NCBI GenBank assembly: GCA_905221605.1
Contig: CAJNDS010002233.1
Coordinates: forward strand, 356,501-420,500
DNA: 64,000 nucleotides
Source: Symbiodinium natans
Lineage: Eukaryota; Sar; Dinophyceae; Suessiales; Symbiodiniaceae
Direction: 5' to 3'
Shown here: positions 37,501-45,168 of the stretch, piece by piece
Numbering within the stretch: the stretch's first letter is position 1
Layout of the letters: every line of letters starts with the position of its first letter
The notes under the pieces: generated by a model
Database searches by the model: none
Seen by the model: only the letters and a program-made list of their open reading frames with translations
Told to the model about the DNA's origin: nothing
Made by a program: the position numbers and the translations under genes

Positions 37501-40500
37501 GAGGGTCTTGTAGGCCAATGGGGCGTAGAGACGAAAGGGGGCCTACTGGCTTGCCAGGCTTCTGAAGAAGAGCCACGGAGGTCATAAGCCATGATGGAGG
37601 GTATCGGATGTCCGCCGTCTGGATGCCTTTCTGTCCGGATAGCCACTGTCCAAGTGCTGGCGCAGCTATTTTCCAAAAAGGTGCAGGAGGAAGATGTGGG
37701 CTGACCGCTTTGCGTGGGCGAATCGCACATACAGCTTGTCGGATTTCGTTCGCAGTTATGCAGAATGTCGACCCATCACCTTGATCAGCCACAGCGGTGC
37801 ACAGTGAGGGCGATTCCCACTGCATGGGAAGATGCCATACTCCCTCGAAGTGTTTTCGAAGATGTTCTTCTTCGTCGAGTTCGGAAATAATCATTCCTTC
37901 GGCATCCCGTATTTGTACCTGTTGACGTCGGGACTTGGGAGCCAGCTTGCGAACAAGTTTGTAAAGGGCCACTGTGTTGGATGTATTGGCCGCCTCCTCT
38001 GCCATTTCCAGATAGGTTTGGAATCGCTCTCGCTTCAATCTTCGACCAACTTTTTGGGACTCCTTTCGCATTTTGTGGTATTGCACAAGGTGCCTCCAGC
38101 GACGTAGTAGTCCACGGAGCGGTGAACCCATCATAGACCCTGTTTTGGCTGCCTTGTAGTGTCCCCACATTGTTTTGATGTATTGCTTCAGCTCCACTTG
38201 CTGTGGTGTGGGTGAGTGCTGCTCTGGGACCCTCAGAAAATAGCGGCTGCAAAGATCATGTAGCAGTATCGGGATGTCGTCATACCGATCGAGGGGCAAA
38301 GTACTTAGTGACTCCATCATTTGGGCATGGATGGTCTGAGAGATCGTACCAGGGTTCTGTACCTCCTGCAGGATGGCTGTAATATCGTATTTGGGACATT
38401 GTCGTTGTTGCCATGTAGGTTTGGGTACATGAACTGTGCCCATAACCGGGTAGTGCTTCGTGTCCCTCCAAGCTCCGACAATGAAATCATGTTGAGGCAT
38501 TGCTTGCTTGGCCAGCCCTGTAGCTTGGGATTGCCTGGTAAATACATAGTCAATCTGAGTTTTGTACTTCAGATGAGTAAAGGTATGTGGTCGTCGTCCT
38601 CGCCATGTATTGAGTGCACATAGTGCATGTTTGCGAACCACCTCCAAGAATTGTTCGACATCTTTGGCAATTTGGGCGTCCAAGGGTGCTCGCAAGCATG
38701 TGGCCGAGCCGACATATGGTTCTTCTCTGCGAAGTTGTAAATTAAAGTCACCAGCCACCAAAACTTGATGCTCAACCGCCAAGGAACATAAGATCTTATC
38801 CAGGTTGCGATACAGTTGGGATCGCTTGAGATAATGGGACTCCGGTTGTTGAAAAGATACCGCTTGATTGTAGCAGTTCAGAATGTCCAATACACCCTTG
38901 CTGTGCGTGATACGGATGTGATCCAAGCGACCTTGTAGTACGCGACGTACACGAACCTCCTTGGTGGTCACATGCGGTATGTTGATCAGGGTCAACAGTC
39001 CTGCCGATTTGTCTTTTTCTGCATGGCCCGAGGAGATATGCATCCATCCTTTGGATTCCCATTCGCTCGTAATACTCCAATGGGACTCCTGCAGAAATAC
39101 AACGTGAGGTCTTTGCTGCGAAGGTAGCTCGTCCAGCCATTGAATTAATTCTGGTAGCAGCATATTGCCTAGGCCACTGCAGTTCCATGTCATGTATCTC
39201 AGCGTCATGTGGCCGGGCCGACGGCTCCAGGTGTGTAGCGGTCGTCTGCCTTCAGTGAAACTACGAAAACAAGTATTGCGCATACCGAGACTCTGTGCCG
39301 TGTGCAATCTACCCCTGTACATGGTTTCGCCAGCCTTTCCCTCGGAAATGCGTTTCTGCACTCTCATCCTCGCTCTTCGGAAAGATCGTTTGCAGGCCTG
39401 CGTGTTTGTGAAGCTGACAGGCCGATCATAACCGAGATCGTGCACATTCCCGGGTCCCGAAAGACGAGTACCCGGTTCAGCCTCCTGGACGGAGGAGGCC
39501 ACCCTCGGTTCTACGACAGCTGTTGCAGCATATATACAAGAAGAAAGCACGAGTAGCCGCAACCATGCACCATAAGTGGGTGTACCTTGGAAGCTGTCGC
39601 CTCGGGACTTGGGACCCGAGCGGCTCTTAATCTGGAATCCTCCTGAGATAAACCATTGAGAAAAATTTGTAGTCTGTCTGTCATCATACTTGGAACATAG
39701 AGCTGAGATAAAGAGAATGCACCCACCGAGCTGGCCGCATGCTGCCATCATGTAGTACGCGAGAAAGTACCAGACCTTATACGCCCCAGCTGCGAGAGTC
39801 GAGGTACAATATTGACTCTGAGTGATCCCACGTTTCATACGCTTCGTACATGCTTTATAGCGAAAGCGGGCCCATGGATGCGATCTGCTTTTTATTCCCC
39901 ATATCCGATCGAGTGCTCTGAAAGTTGCCATCTGCCATATCTTGGCTCTGTTAGTCCTCAGCACGAGGTGGGGTCCTCTCCGACGTGATCTGCGTTGGCA
40001 TTGAGGTCGTCGACATTGGTAGTGATGTTCCCCGAACCACTCTGACCGGCTCCAAGACCACATCGTGATGTGCTGTGAGAGCTCCGTCCACATTGTGTAC
40101 AAACCCTTGCCGGAGATGGAAGAACCAACTGCGTGTTGGTTGCCCGGCGACTGATATTGTCGGTCCCTCGTTGAACTCCAAGTGCCAGGTTTGCAGCCGT
40201 TGCCCCACATCAGCAATGGGCGGGTGGCCCACTCCGAAGCCCACTGTACCAGGAACCGATAGTGGTGGCGCCCCTGTTGGGGGGGGTGGCCCCCCGCGTG
40301 AGAGGAAGGGTCGTGGAGTAGTGGTCGAGGTAGCTGGGCGAGGATGCCCTGGTGACGGAGTCGAGGCTTTGGGAGCATCGGCCGAGGCTCCGCGTCTCGT
40401 GAGGATGCCCGTGTCCATGCTGGCGGTCGCAGGCCTGGGAGTCGGCATTGAAGGCTTGGGAGTATCGGCTGAGGCTCTACTTCCCGTGGAGGTGCCGGTC

Positions 40501-42583
40501 CCTCGTCCTGTGACACTGGGTCTGGAGGTGGCGTCTCCTTCTTCTGCAGGTGTCTCCGAAGGGCTGTCGAAGATTTCGCTTTCCATCCTGGCATAGGAGT
40601 CATCCGAGATGTCGTCGTCGGTGAGTCGTGACCTCCTTCGCTTCGATGGCGGAGTCGCCTGGTGGTTTGCCCTTCTTTTGGGAGGCATTGCACAGGGCAG
40701 GCGGTAGCAATACAAGCAGTAGTCCCGGCTACCGAGCAGTCGATATAAGGATTCTGAGCCTGATATATCCCAAGGTGAAAATCAGTATCAGCATGCCCAT
40801 ACATGGTATGAAAATAATATGAGTCAGCAACGGTGATCATCCGGCATATAAGCTGTAGCTGCTCATGGTCGATGTTGCAAGAACTTGGGTCCAGACCATA
40901 ATGCAAACTCGTTGTGTATCGGGATGGGTCTGATAGTGTCGGAGGCGTCACCTGTTGCAATACATAGTGATATTGCAGATGCTCGCAAGCCGGAGTCACA
41001 AGGGACCTGTGGCAGTGGTACTGATTCCGTCTGCAGACGTTATCCATGGATCTCTTCACGAAAAGGACGACTGTCCTGCAGTGGCATCGAGTTACGCAAT
41101 CCACGTCGAATACCCATACATGTATTGCAACCAATGCATGGTGCACCATGGGTACGGTATACTTTTCCAGCTGTGCAGAGAGATCCATTTGTACAGATTC
41201 ACCAGCTACATCCGATACTGCATTGGTATCGGCCACGGGCTGGTTGTCCGGAGATGTGGATTGATCTAGGGCAGCGGTGTTGACGTCGGTTGCGACCTCC
41301 CCTTCTATCGAAGTTCGTTGATCGATGGCTGTAGCGTCGTCCACCTTGTCCTCTGGACCTGCATCCGGGAGGGTAGCTGCCAGTTCCACAGAGACAGTCG
41401 CCACATTCGGTGCCTCGCCATTCCCCAAGTTCGCGCCCTGCTGGATGACCTCCTCCGTATCACCAGGTTGGGATGGCCGCTCATCGAGAGACGTTTCGGC
41501 CACTGTCGCCGCGGTGGCTTGAAGACGTTGTAGCTGCCGGAGTCGTCGATCTTTGGCCTGTTGCTGTAATTCCTGCAGGGACATAGCGTAGGCCTCAGTC
41601 GAAGATACGACCCGACACTCTTTGTAGCTCTTCGGCTTCTTCGAGGTGATCAGCATGGTGCCCGTGGGAAATTCCTTCACTCGAGTGCGCTCCTTTGCCT
41701 TGGCTTTCGATTTCACTCTGGTCTTCTTCACCGTCTTCTTCGGAATAGGCTGTGCATCTGACTCCGATGCTGGGTTTGTCTTCTTCTCGTCCTTCTGTTT
41801 CTTCCTGTGTGTAAGCATCGTAGAAATACTGGCCAGGCGTCTCTCCTCTGCCTCCTTTTCGACTAAGGTGTTGCTCTGGCGGCTGGAGACCTCTCCAGCA
41901 GAACCAACAGGCTTCCGCTGCCCCGTTCGCTCCAGAGGTCGTACACGATGAATGCGATGAGGTCGTATCCCGCCTGGTGACCTCGTTGCCGGCTCAAGCG
42001 CTACTGGCTCGCGCTCACGCGAGGGCTGTCGCGCTTCGCGAAGAATCACTGGAGCTGCCGGCTCCAGGGAGCGGTCTCGTGGCATTGCTCCGACCACCCT
42101 AATAATAGTGGTCGAGGAGCTGTTGCTGGAGGATGAAGTCGCCGGTGAGCGAATATTGTTATGAGCACAAGGTCGATGCCGTGGAGAAGGTGAAGTAAGC
42201 TTTGCTGGACATGTATGTCTCGGTGATGGTGACTGTGATGGTGATATCATACCTGCATCGACCGAGGCCTCGCTGAGGTCGTCATCTGGCTGTATGTTAC
42301 GAGGCCAGCGAAAGAAACCACCAGCCTCGCCTGTGTGCAGCTCTCTAGCATGGTCCGGTGTCGGTGACTGTGAGGGTGTTCGTTGTCGGGCTGCCCGCTG
42401 TGGTCGATGGCGGGGCAATGGGCGTCGCCCAGGTTCTCCACATAACCTTGGTAACGGGGATCGCACCGGTTGAGGATCTCGTCGCCTCAGAGGAACTCTG
42501 CTTCTGGTTCGGCTTCTGGAGGCATCCGTACGTGTAGAACGATACCCATGGCGAGGTAGTGGACTGCGACCGCGGTTCGCCAT
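33773..42583 (-). CDS. LINE polyprotein: RS-rich region, endonuclease, RT, zinc fingers, USP
   Basis: I chose the ATG at 42,583 (context ACCATGGCG; 2,936 aa), because the frame is also open up to 43,312 but that part looks non-coding. Residues 1-~590 are basic, Arg/Ser/Pro-rich, with a Lys-rich segment and a Gln/Arg coiled-coil-like stretch, as in an RNA-binding ORF1. Two hydrophobic segments lie at about 935-962 and 1,006-1,024. An apurinic-type endonuclease starts at 1,126 (MTWNCSG, QESHW, AGDFN, QIDYVF and a late KHYPV His box). Reverse transcriptase follows: LRPIGL near 1,685, LDLSQAFD, GVRQGCCLSP and the FADD catalytic box at 1,869-1,872. After it come C2H2-like fingers (CPEC...H...H near 2,140; CCFC...H; CAIC...H...H) and a CIYC motif. 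The last 259 residues are a USP domain. Residues ~640-870 and ~2,350-2,675 look like the wrong frame, since convincing ORFs lie there in other frames. The real product may therefore be split into several proteins. Confidence 0.8.
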   Translation of the reverse strand: MANRGRSPLPRHGYRSTRTDASRSRTRSRVPLRRRDPQPVRSPLPRLCGEPGRRPLPRHRPQRAARQRTPSQSPTPDHARELHTGEAGGFFRWPRNIQPDDDLSEASVDAGMISPSQSPSPRHTCPAKLTSPSPRHRPCAHNNIRSPATSSSSNSSSTTIIRVVGAMPRDRSLEPAAPVILREARQPSREREPVALEPATRSPGGIRPHRIHRVRPLERTGQRKPVGSAGEVSSRQSNTLVEKEAEERRLASISTMLTHRKKQKDEKKTNPASESDAQPIPKKTVKKTRVKSKAKAKERTRVKEFPTGTMLITSKKPKSYKECRVVSSTEAYAMSLQELQQQAKDRRLRQLQRLQATAATVAETSLDERPSQPGDTEEVIQQGANLGNGEAPNVATVSVELAATLPDAGPEDKVDDATAIDQRTSIEGEVATDVNTAALDQSTSPDNQPVADTNAVSDVAGESVQMDLSAQLEKYTVPMVHHALVAIHVWVFDVDCVTRCHCRTVVLFVKRSMDNVCRRNQYHCHRSLVTPACEHLQYHYVLQQVTPPTLSDPSRYTTSLHYGLDPSSCNIDHEQLQLICRMITVADSYYFHTMYGHADTDFHLGIYQAQNPYIDCSVAGTTACIATACPVQCLPKEGQTTRRLRHRSEGGHDSPTTTSRMTPMPGWKAKSSTALRRHLQKKETPPPDPVSQDEGPAPPREVEPQPILPSLQCRLPGLRPPAWTRASSRDAEPRPMLPKPRLRHQGILAQLPRPLLHDPSSHAGGHPPQQGRHHYRFLVQWASEWATRPLLMWGNGCKPGTWSSTRDRQYQSPGNQHAVGSSISGKGLYTMWTELSQHITMWSWSRSEWFGEHHYQCRRPQCQRRSRRRGPHLVLRTNRAKIWQMATFRALDRIWGIKSRSHPWARFRYKACTKRMKRGITQSQYCTSTLAAGAYKVWYFLAYYMMAACGQLGGCILFISALCSKYDDRQTTNFSQWFISGGFQIKSRSGPKSRGDSFQGTPTYGAWLRLLVLSSCIYAATAVVEPRVASSVQEAEPGTRLSGPGNVHDLGYDRPVSFTNTQACKRSFRRARMRVQKRISEGKAGETMYRGRLHTAQSLGMRNTCFRSFTEGRRPLHTWSRRPGHMTLRYMTWNCSGLGNMLLPELIQWLDELPSQQRPHVVFLQESHWSITSEWESKGWMHISSGHAEKDKSAGLLTLINIPHVTTKEVRVRRVLQGRLDHIRITHSKGVLDILNCYNQAVSFQQPESHYLKRSQLYRNLDKILCSLAVEHQVLVAGDFNLQLRREEPYVGSATCLRAPLDAQIAKDVEQFLEVVRKHALCALNTWRGRRPHTFTHLKYKTQIDYVFTRQSQATGLAKQAMPQHDFIVGAWRDTKHYPVMGTVHVPKPTWQQRQCPKYDITAILQEVQNPGTISQTIHAQMMESLSTLPLDRYDDIPILLHDLCSRYFLRVPEQHSPTPQQVELKQYIKTMWGHYKAAKTGSMMGSPLRGLLRRWRHLVQYHKMRKESQKVGRRLKRERFQTYLEMAEEAANTSNTVALYKLVRKLAPKSRRQQVQIRDAEGMIISELDEEEHLRKHFEGVWHLPMQWESPSLCTAVADQGDGSTFCITANEIRQAVCAIRPRKAVSPHLPPAPFWKIAAPALGQWLSGQKGIQTADIRYPPSWLMTSVALLQKPGKPVGPLSSLRPIGLQDPLSKAYTSILAQHFKPYALKYLRRIPQYAYLPGRDVMCALMRAVQHCRSVRTTIQSQAYNLHHLRQGTSTTDFRAGLQVSLDLSQAFDTGPWSLVMEAVRRTGAPEGLCSAIAQWIQGTVYELTYKRTRLLVHAGRGVRQGCCLSPIVWSVFTGLLYQEFEAIGGLRSPTGTLSMFADDKHICWELTSPTDLHGALQSLGQLLQLLRRFGLKVNANKSKAILHVQGKGSERIKRTCIKLVKDEKHLKVPIFEANTVTVELIPLVSQLHYMGIVLSYTSFEEQTMRHRIAVGRANYDRLRKLVNARKILRLHHRIRLWRCTILPAMTYGLLSTGLTKTSADMFAVAWIKQIRAISNSPVHLTGERSLDLLQRVGLPEPMQHLHKLASSRLLNLQQLYRQIEPDDIMKDPMIENILHNRIMEFKQLALEATYHRKHDSTLVHIPLQEGFSCPECGIYFNTQAAMRQHVTKKHSTEHEPDVAARSFADVNADIRRYGVDGMPQCCFCLSKFNTWSSLGRHIKLNRCTAPTGSAIALPPAQPTRGATEVRDKIPVASDSDFQQSFRKGGLSYLCRRKDVLQELAHHCAICRQWLVNKHDFGSHFVKSHQDLWKKYGTRATKLVVPFVLSAPCIYCGGVASMHTKHKCPTLLQVFFSNLIFHDRAAISAPDQQRTVHLLQSVPGSRSQDDPAIRPESPIDGNRDGDGTNGRLQKKGGGARDGANVGYGSSVEASEKGTWKGQGQGQDQCRNLPVIAISAHQSGAHHRETIDSTRRCIGGAKTQSSLRDVFANQIRRGAPIARIPPVHGVTDVRHREGDGQSQVSETGGPGQPHPSRVGITSGHPDEERRRDAERGAGTVAGQGRGRRSVLALLAMGSRQSPGTPQPGSGAHEAGAVASQNAECHRPSDGGDGSTMSAQPEADGQHGGRPGGYVPRDRHRGRIGARPSPPSSGHVRPLGVEDGTGKVPKGSSSAEPPGEPGHGASPGQRLMTAAALPVLQNTGNTCYQNALLLCIWWLSRHFHESMGGLLLTVQQRVAETNGRLCDIEEWSRILAIWGRPGTQQDVVEFLMFLLEYVTIPGLGGSIHSYDPTSALVDVTDLTSAPIILHIGRHRSLPAMIQEWHQTTEGLQFLIHPPRILFLQVMRFSLQHGRIRKNNVRLKIPDSLLIPTLVENRKALRSYHVVSGVYHLGNSPQSGHSRAFFHEFQSGCDGDIRRYTSDDGVSVAELSSKEAEVLMRNFYLLALVGD
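34552..35535 (-). CDS. 327-aa ORF overlapping the LINE polyprotein frame, function unknown
   Basis: The ORF starts with ATG at 35,535, nine bases after an in-frame TGA, and ends at 34,552 where its TGA overlaps the ATG of the protease ORF. The protein looks genuine: an acidic/polar N-terminus, a basic GRGKGKAK patch near residue 78-86, then a mostly helical, charged domain with a DEDDDPCWPY segment near 225 and an R/K-rich C-terminal helix. Codons end mostly in G or C (only about 33 of 328 end in T), unlike the protease ORF next to it. This suggests a different origin or constraint. The frame of the polyprotein is one base off and reads Gly/Arg/Pro-rich here, so I take this frame as the coding one. 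I do not recognise the family; a nucleic-acid-binding accessory protein is possible because of the basic patch. Confidence 0.65.
   Translation of the reverse strand: MTELQFQPPTSSELSTYSKAFQGLGAKMIQQSDQSPPSTATGMEMEPMAGSKRKEVEQETAPMLVTEAASKLQKKGPGRGKGKAKTNAGTSQSSQSQLTNLVHTIARLSIRHEDALAAQRLNQAYVMFLQIKSAGELQSLVSPLYTASQTFDTEKEMGKAKYPKRVVLVSLILRELVSRVDILTKNDDAMRSAVQAQLLVKDEDDDPCWPYLQWDPDSRQELRNQDREPMKLERWHRKMQSVIGLLTGETVLRCQPSRKLTANMEGDQVAMFLEIGTVGESEQDLHRHLRDMCDLSVWKMVLGRFRRDRLQRNPLANRVMELLPDNA
35620..36170 (-). other. Zinc-finger region of the LINE polyprotein
   Basis: After the reverse transcriptase the frame encodes a run of Cys/His fingers: a C2H2 finger CPEC-x-HVTKKH near 36,098-36,166, a CCFC...RH finger near 35,935-36,005, a CAIC...H...H finger near 35,690-35,760 and a CIYC...KHKC knuckle near 35,580-35,630. 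Fingers downstream of a LINE reverse transcriptase are thought to help bind template RNA or target DNA. They indicate that the element is intact up to the start of the 327-aa ORF. Confidence 0.7.
39951..40688 (-). CDS. 245-aa basic/Pro-Thr-rich ORF inside the LINE, alternative frame
   Basis: The ATG at 40,688 gives a protein that begins MPPKRRANHQ and is followed by a second basic cluster (SKRRRSR), which looks like a bipartite nuclear localisation signal. An acidic DDDISDD patch follows, then a long Ser/Thr/Pro/Gly-rich linker. The C-terminal ~80 residues are more ordered (LQTWHLEFNEG, RSWFFHLRQGF, DVVLEPVRVV). It ends at TAA 39,951-39,953, about 20 bases before an ATG at 39,931 in the polyprotein frame. 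The polyprotein frame here reads as non-protein-like sequence. I do not recognise the family; position and composition suggest an ORF1-like or structural accessory protein. Confidence 0.6.
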   Translation of the reverse strand: MPPKRRANHQATPPSKRRRSRLTDDDISDDSYARMESEIFDSPSETPAEEGDATSRPSVTGRGTGTSTGSRASADTPKPSMPTPRPATASMDTGILTRRGASADAPKASTPSPGHPRPATSTTTPRPFLSRGGPPPPTGAPPLSVPGTVGFGVGHPPIADVGQRLQTWHLEFNEGPTISVAGQPTRSWFFHLRQGFVHNVDGALTAHHDVVLEPVRVVRGTSLPMSTTSMPTQITSERTPPRAED

Positions 42584-42938
42584 GGTATAACACTCTGAGG
42601 TATATGGGGACTGGGAAATGGGATGTAGTGCATACCAGAACTGTAGGTTCCACCATATGCCAGTTGCTTTTCTTATATGAAGGGCATCGCTGTAGCAACC
42701 TCTGGTTTGCTTTGAGCAACTGAAACAATATGCTTGCTGTGTACAGTCGGTGGCAGAGAACGAGAGTTGCATCGTGCAAAAGAGCAGTGAAGCACTCGAA
42801 TTGCACAGGTCCTGCCGCTGCTCGATAGTTGTCCACCATGTACATCCATCGATGTGCCCCATTATACCAGCAAGATGCCTGAGACAACAGGAAGTGTCCT
42901 TACTACCTATACCATCGCTGTGTTTAGTCGTTGCCCTC

Positions 42939-43316
42939 TCAAAGCTCGTGGCATGTAGTGCAAAAGCTCGCGACATCATCGGGGTGGTGCCTATACATGG
43001 TTGCCAGATATCGCATGTATAAGTCTCTGTCCAGCACTTGATTTGCAAAGTGAAGCAATCCGCTGACGTTCTCGCTGTTCGTAAGAGCTGAGGCCAGGGC
43101 TTGTGCATAATGCTGACAGGACTGGCTGGTGCCAACATACGCGTCTGCAATAATCTCCAAGAGACATGCCCTGTACTGCCATTGCTTGCTTGCTGCAACA
43201 AATGCATCACCACCAGACATTTGAGCTGCCGACCTGTTTGCCATTGCAGTGGCAGGATCATAATACCAGCCCATAGAGCCAGCATCATGTATACCAGAAG
43301 CATGCTCGCCATCCAT
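42939..43316 (-). CDS. 125-aa ORF at the 5' end of the LINE, function unknown
   Basis: The ATG at 43,316 opens a frame encoding a compact, helix-rich acidic-to-neutral protein. It has a clustered central region (residues ~35-115, e.g. LLEIIADAYVG, LLHFANQVLDRDLYMRYLATMY) and ends in CTTCHEL. The polyprotein frame starts only four bases later in another frame and looks poor as protein until 42,583, so this ORF is the better reading of the first 380 bases. It may be a small leader ORF (ORF0-like) or the last exon of something else. No motif is recognised. Confidence 0.5.
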   Translation of the reverse strand: MDGEHASGIHDAGSMGWYYDPATAMANRSAAQMSGGDAFVAASKQWQYRACLLEIIADAYVGTSQSCQHYAQALASALTNSENVSGLLHFANQVLDRDLYMRYLATMYRHHPDDVASFCTTCHEL

Positions 43317-43880
43317 GAAATAAAAATACAGCAGCAGTGTGTGAAAAAGAAGGACTTAAACAGCGCGCCTTCTATGGCAACAATGCAGTAAGACTGTGAC
43401 TACTTCTCAGTGAGACACAAGAAAGTCGCATACTGGAAAAACCCAAAGACTGCTTATCGAAATAGAGTACCGGACACTGGAGGTACAAAGTGAATATGCA
43501 AGAGACCCAGTTCTCGGAGGAAAGCACAGGTAACAACTCGAGCCGAGAACCTTCACAGCAAAGTCCCCATTTGACAGTTCAACTCAGCCCGTATCCTCTT
43601 ACCACGACCATAAAATATTTTCTCATTGTTGGTTCTACCAAATACTGTTGACTATATCTAATTACTGTTGGTGAAAACCATTACCGTTGGTTCCATCATA
43701 TCTGTTGGTTCTGCCACCGCTGGTATCTGTTGTGTGCTTCATGCATCTGAATCTACACTCCCGAAGACCCCCTTACCACTCAAAAAACGGGCTTGGAATC
43801 CAATACTACCACGGTTTATGGCCACCATGCAAATTTGTAGGAGGGTATGATTGCTGGTGGTTCTTGCCCCGTGGACCCAT
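43317..43880. other. Upstream flank or 5' UTR of the LINE, with GTTGGT repeats
   Basis: No gene is seen. At about 43,625-43,735 a degenerate motif (GTTGGTTCTACCA, GTTGGTGAAAACC, GTTGGTTCCATCA, GTTGGTTCTGCCA) recurs every ~25-40 bases, about 310-420 bp upstream of the first LINE ATG. It could be a promoter-type repeat of the element's 5' UTR, or unrelated. Confidence 0.4.
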
Positions 43881-43920
43881 TAACCCTAAACCCTAAACCC
43901 TAAAGCCCCAAAAACCCTAA
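43881..43920 (+). repeat. Interstitial telomeric repeat (CCCTAAA)n
   Basis: Perfect CCCTAAA heptamers in tandem are followed by a degenerate CCCAAAAACCCTAA. This is the best-preserved telomere-like array in the window and lies about 570 bp upstream of the first LINE ATG. Confidence 0.85.
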
Positions 43921-45168
43921 GACCATGTTGGGCTGGATGGACAACCGGCTCTCATGATGGGCAAAAATAAGGTTTGATGACCAGCAACGATGGATTGGCA
44001 ACAATAAAATGGGTAGAAATGGTGGAGTGTCATGAATGGTTTTGATTGGTTTGTTGGGAATTTGATTCGTGGCTTTGGCACTGGCTTTCTCGATTCCTGA
44101 ATGGTTGTATGATTGGTGAAACAGTTCGGCATGTTTGACAACTTATGTCTGGCTCTGCGATTGATGGGTTGCAAGAAACGCTGTACTGATGGCGGAGCCG
44201 CCGGGTAGTCATGAGTATCTCGGCCATTCGATGTACAAGTATGTATATATCCTTTGGCCTTAAGGCCAATTTGGATAATCGTGGGACCATCGCTCTGCGG
44301 CAACACAACCACCACTACCACAACGAACAACAGCTGCTACAAGAGCAGCAACATCGGCTCTTGTTGGCTATACTGTAGCATATGACCAAATCCTCCTCAT
44401 CCATCCATCGGACGTTGCAAAAAATCATCGGCGAAGATCACAACCTGGCGTCGCGTGGTCGGTGGTGGTGAGGGTGAGCCGAAGCACAATAAAACTGAAT
44501 ACGATAATTTGGCCAATTGTCCCAATCAATGGCCATATCATCAATGTCACGGTTGCGCCAAGAACGCCCGTGATTGGAACAGTACTGGTGGAATATCGAC
44601 ATGATGGGGTCAGCAAACAACATGGGTATTTCTCTACATATGGGCACTCCGCTTGCAATCGATTGAATGACTCAAAAAAGGAGACAAGGGTGCCATGAGA
44701 CTGGGGACAGCCATGCCGGGACGCGGCCTTATCATGATGTCTGACTAGGCGGCATCTTGATCTACACTAGGTGGGGGTCGTCATGGGATATCATGGAGTA
44801 TCCAGCAATGCATGCTTCACATGGCCATCATTCAAACTTAGGTACCCAGTTGTGATCATGCAACTCGTGAAACATAGGTTTTGCCTGCCGAACTATCCAT
44901 GTTGGAAAAATACTGGGCTTTCAAAAAACATTGATCTGATCTATCACGATCTATCATTATGAACGAACATATGACGGAGTTGCGTTTGTAGGTCAAGCCA
45001 ATGGCTACCCCAATGGCCTGTGGCTTCTGATGGATTTCGATTCCTGTCATGACCATGTTGAGGGAAATAATCTTGACCCACGGCCATGTGTGTACTGCAG
45101 CTCACCTGAAGCGATGCACTGGCCGCACTGGCCGATGCGCATCTTTTTGCTGGTCACCAGGGGTCGCA
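43921..45168. other. Spacer without recognisable gene
   Basis: Short frames on both strands are not convincing. Composition shifts toward AT relative to the left third of the window. Confidence 0.4.

Larger units (their letters stand above)
33380..43316 (-). mobile_element. LINE-type (non-LTR) retrotransposon with a USP protease domain
   Basis: The minus strand carries, in order, a basic Arg/Ser-rich region, an endonuclease/exonuclease/phosphatase domain, a reverse transcriptase, Cys/His zinc fingers and a ubiquitin-specific-protease domain, all in one open frame, plus ORFs in other frames. Endonuclease followed by reverse transcriptase without integrase, protease of the retroviral type or LTRs defines a non-LTR element. 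The coding capacity is unbroken, which suggests recent or selected activity. Ends are not proven. A two-copy 8-bp tandem (GCAACATA on plus, TATGTTGC on minus) at 33,380-33,395 is the best candidate for the 3' terminus, as several LINE clades end in short tandem repeats. The 5' end lies upstream of 43,316 and may reach toward the telomere-like motif at 43,881. No target-site duplication was found. Confidence 0.85.

Noticed and set aside
42584-43312. N-terminal 243 codons of the longest possible LINE frame
   Set aside because: The composition is poor, another frame (125-aa ORF) reads better over the first half, and the ATG at 42,583 has a better context and starts the Arg/Ser-rich protein.
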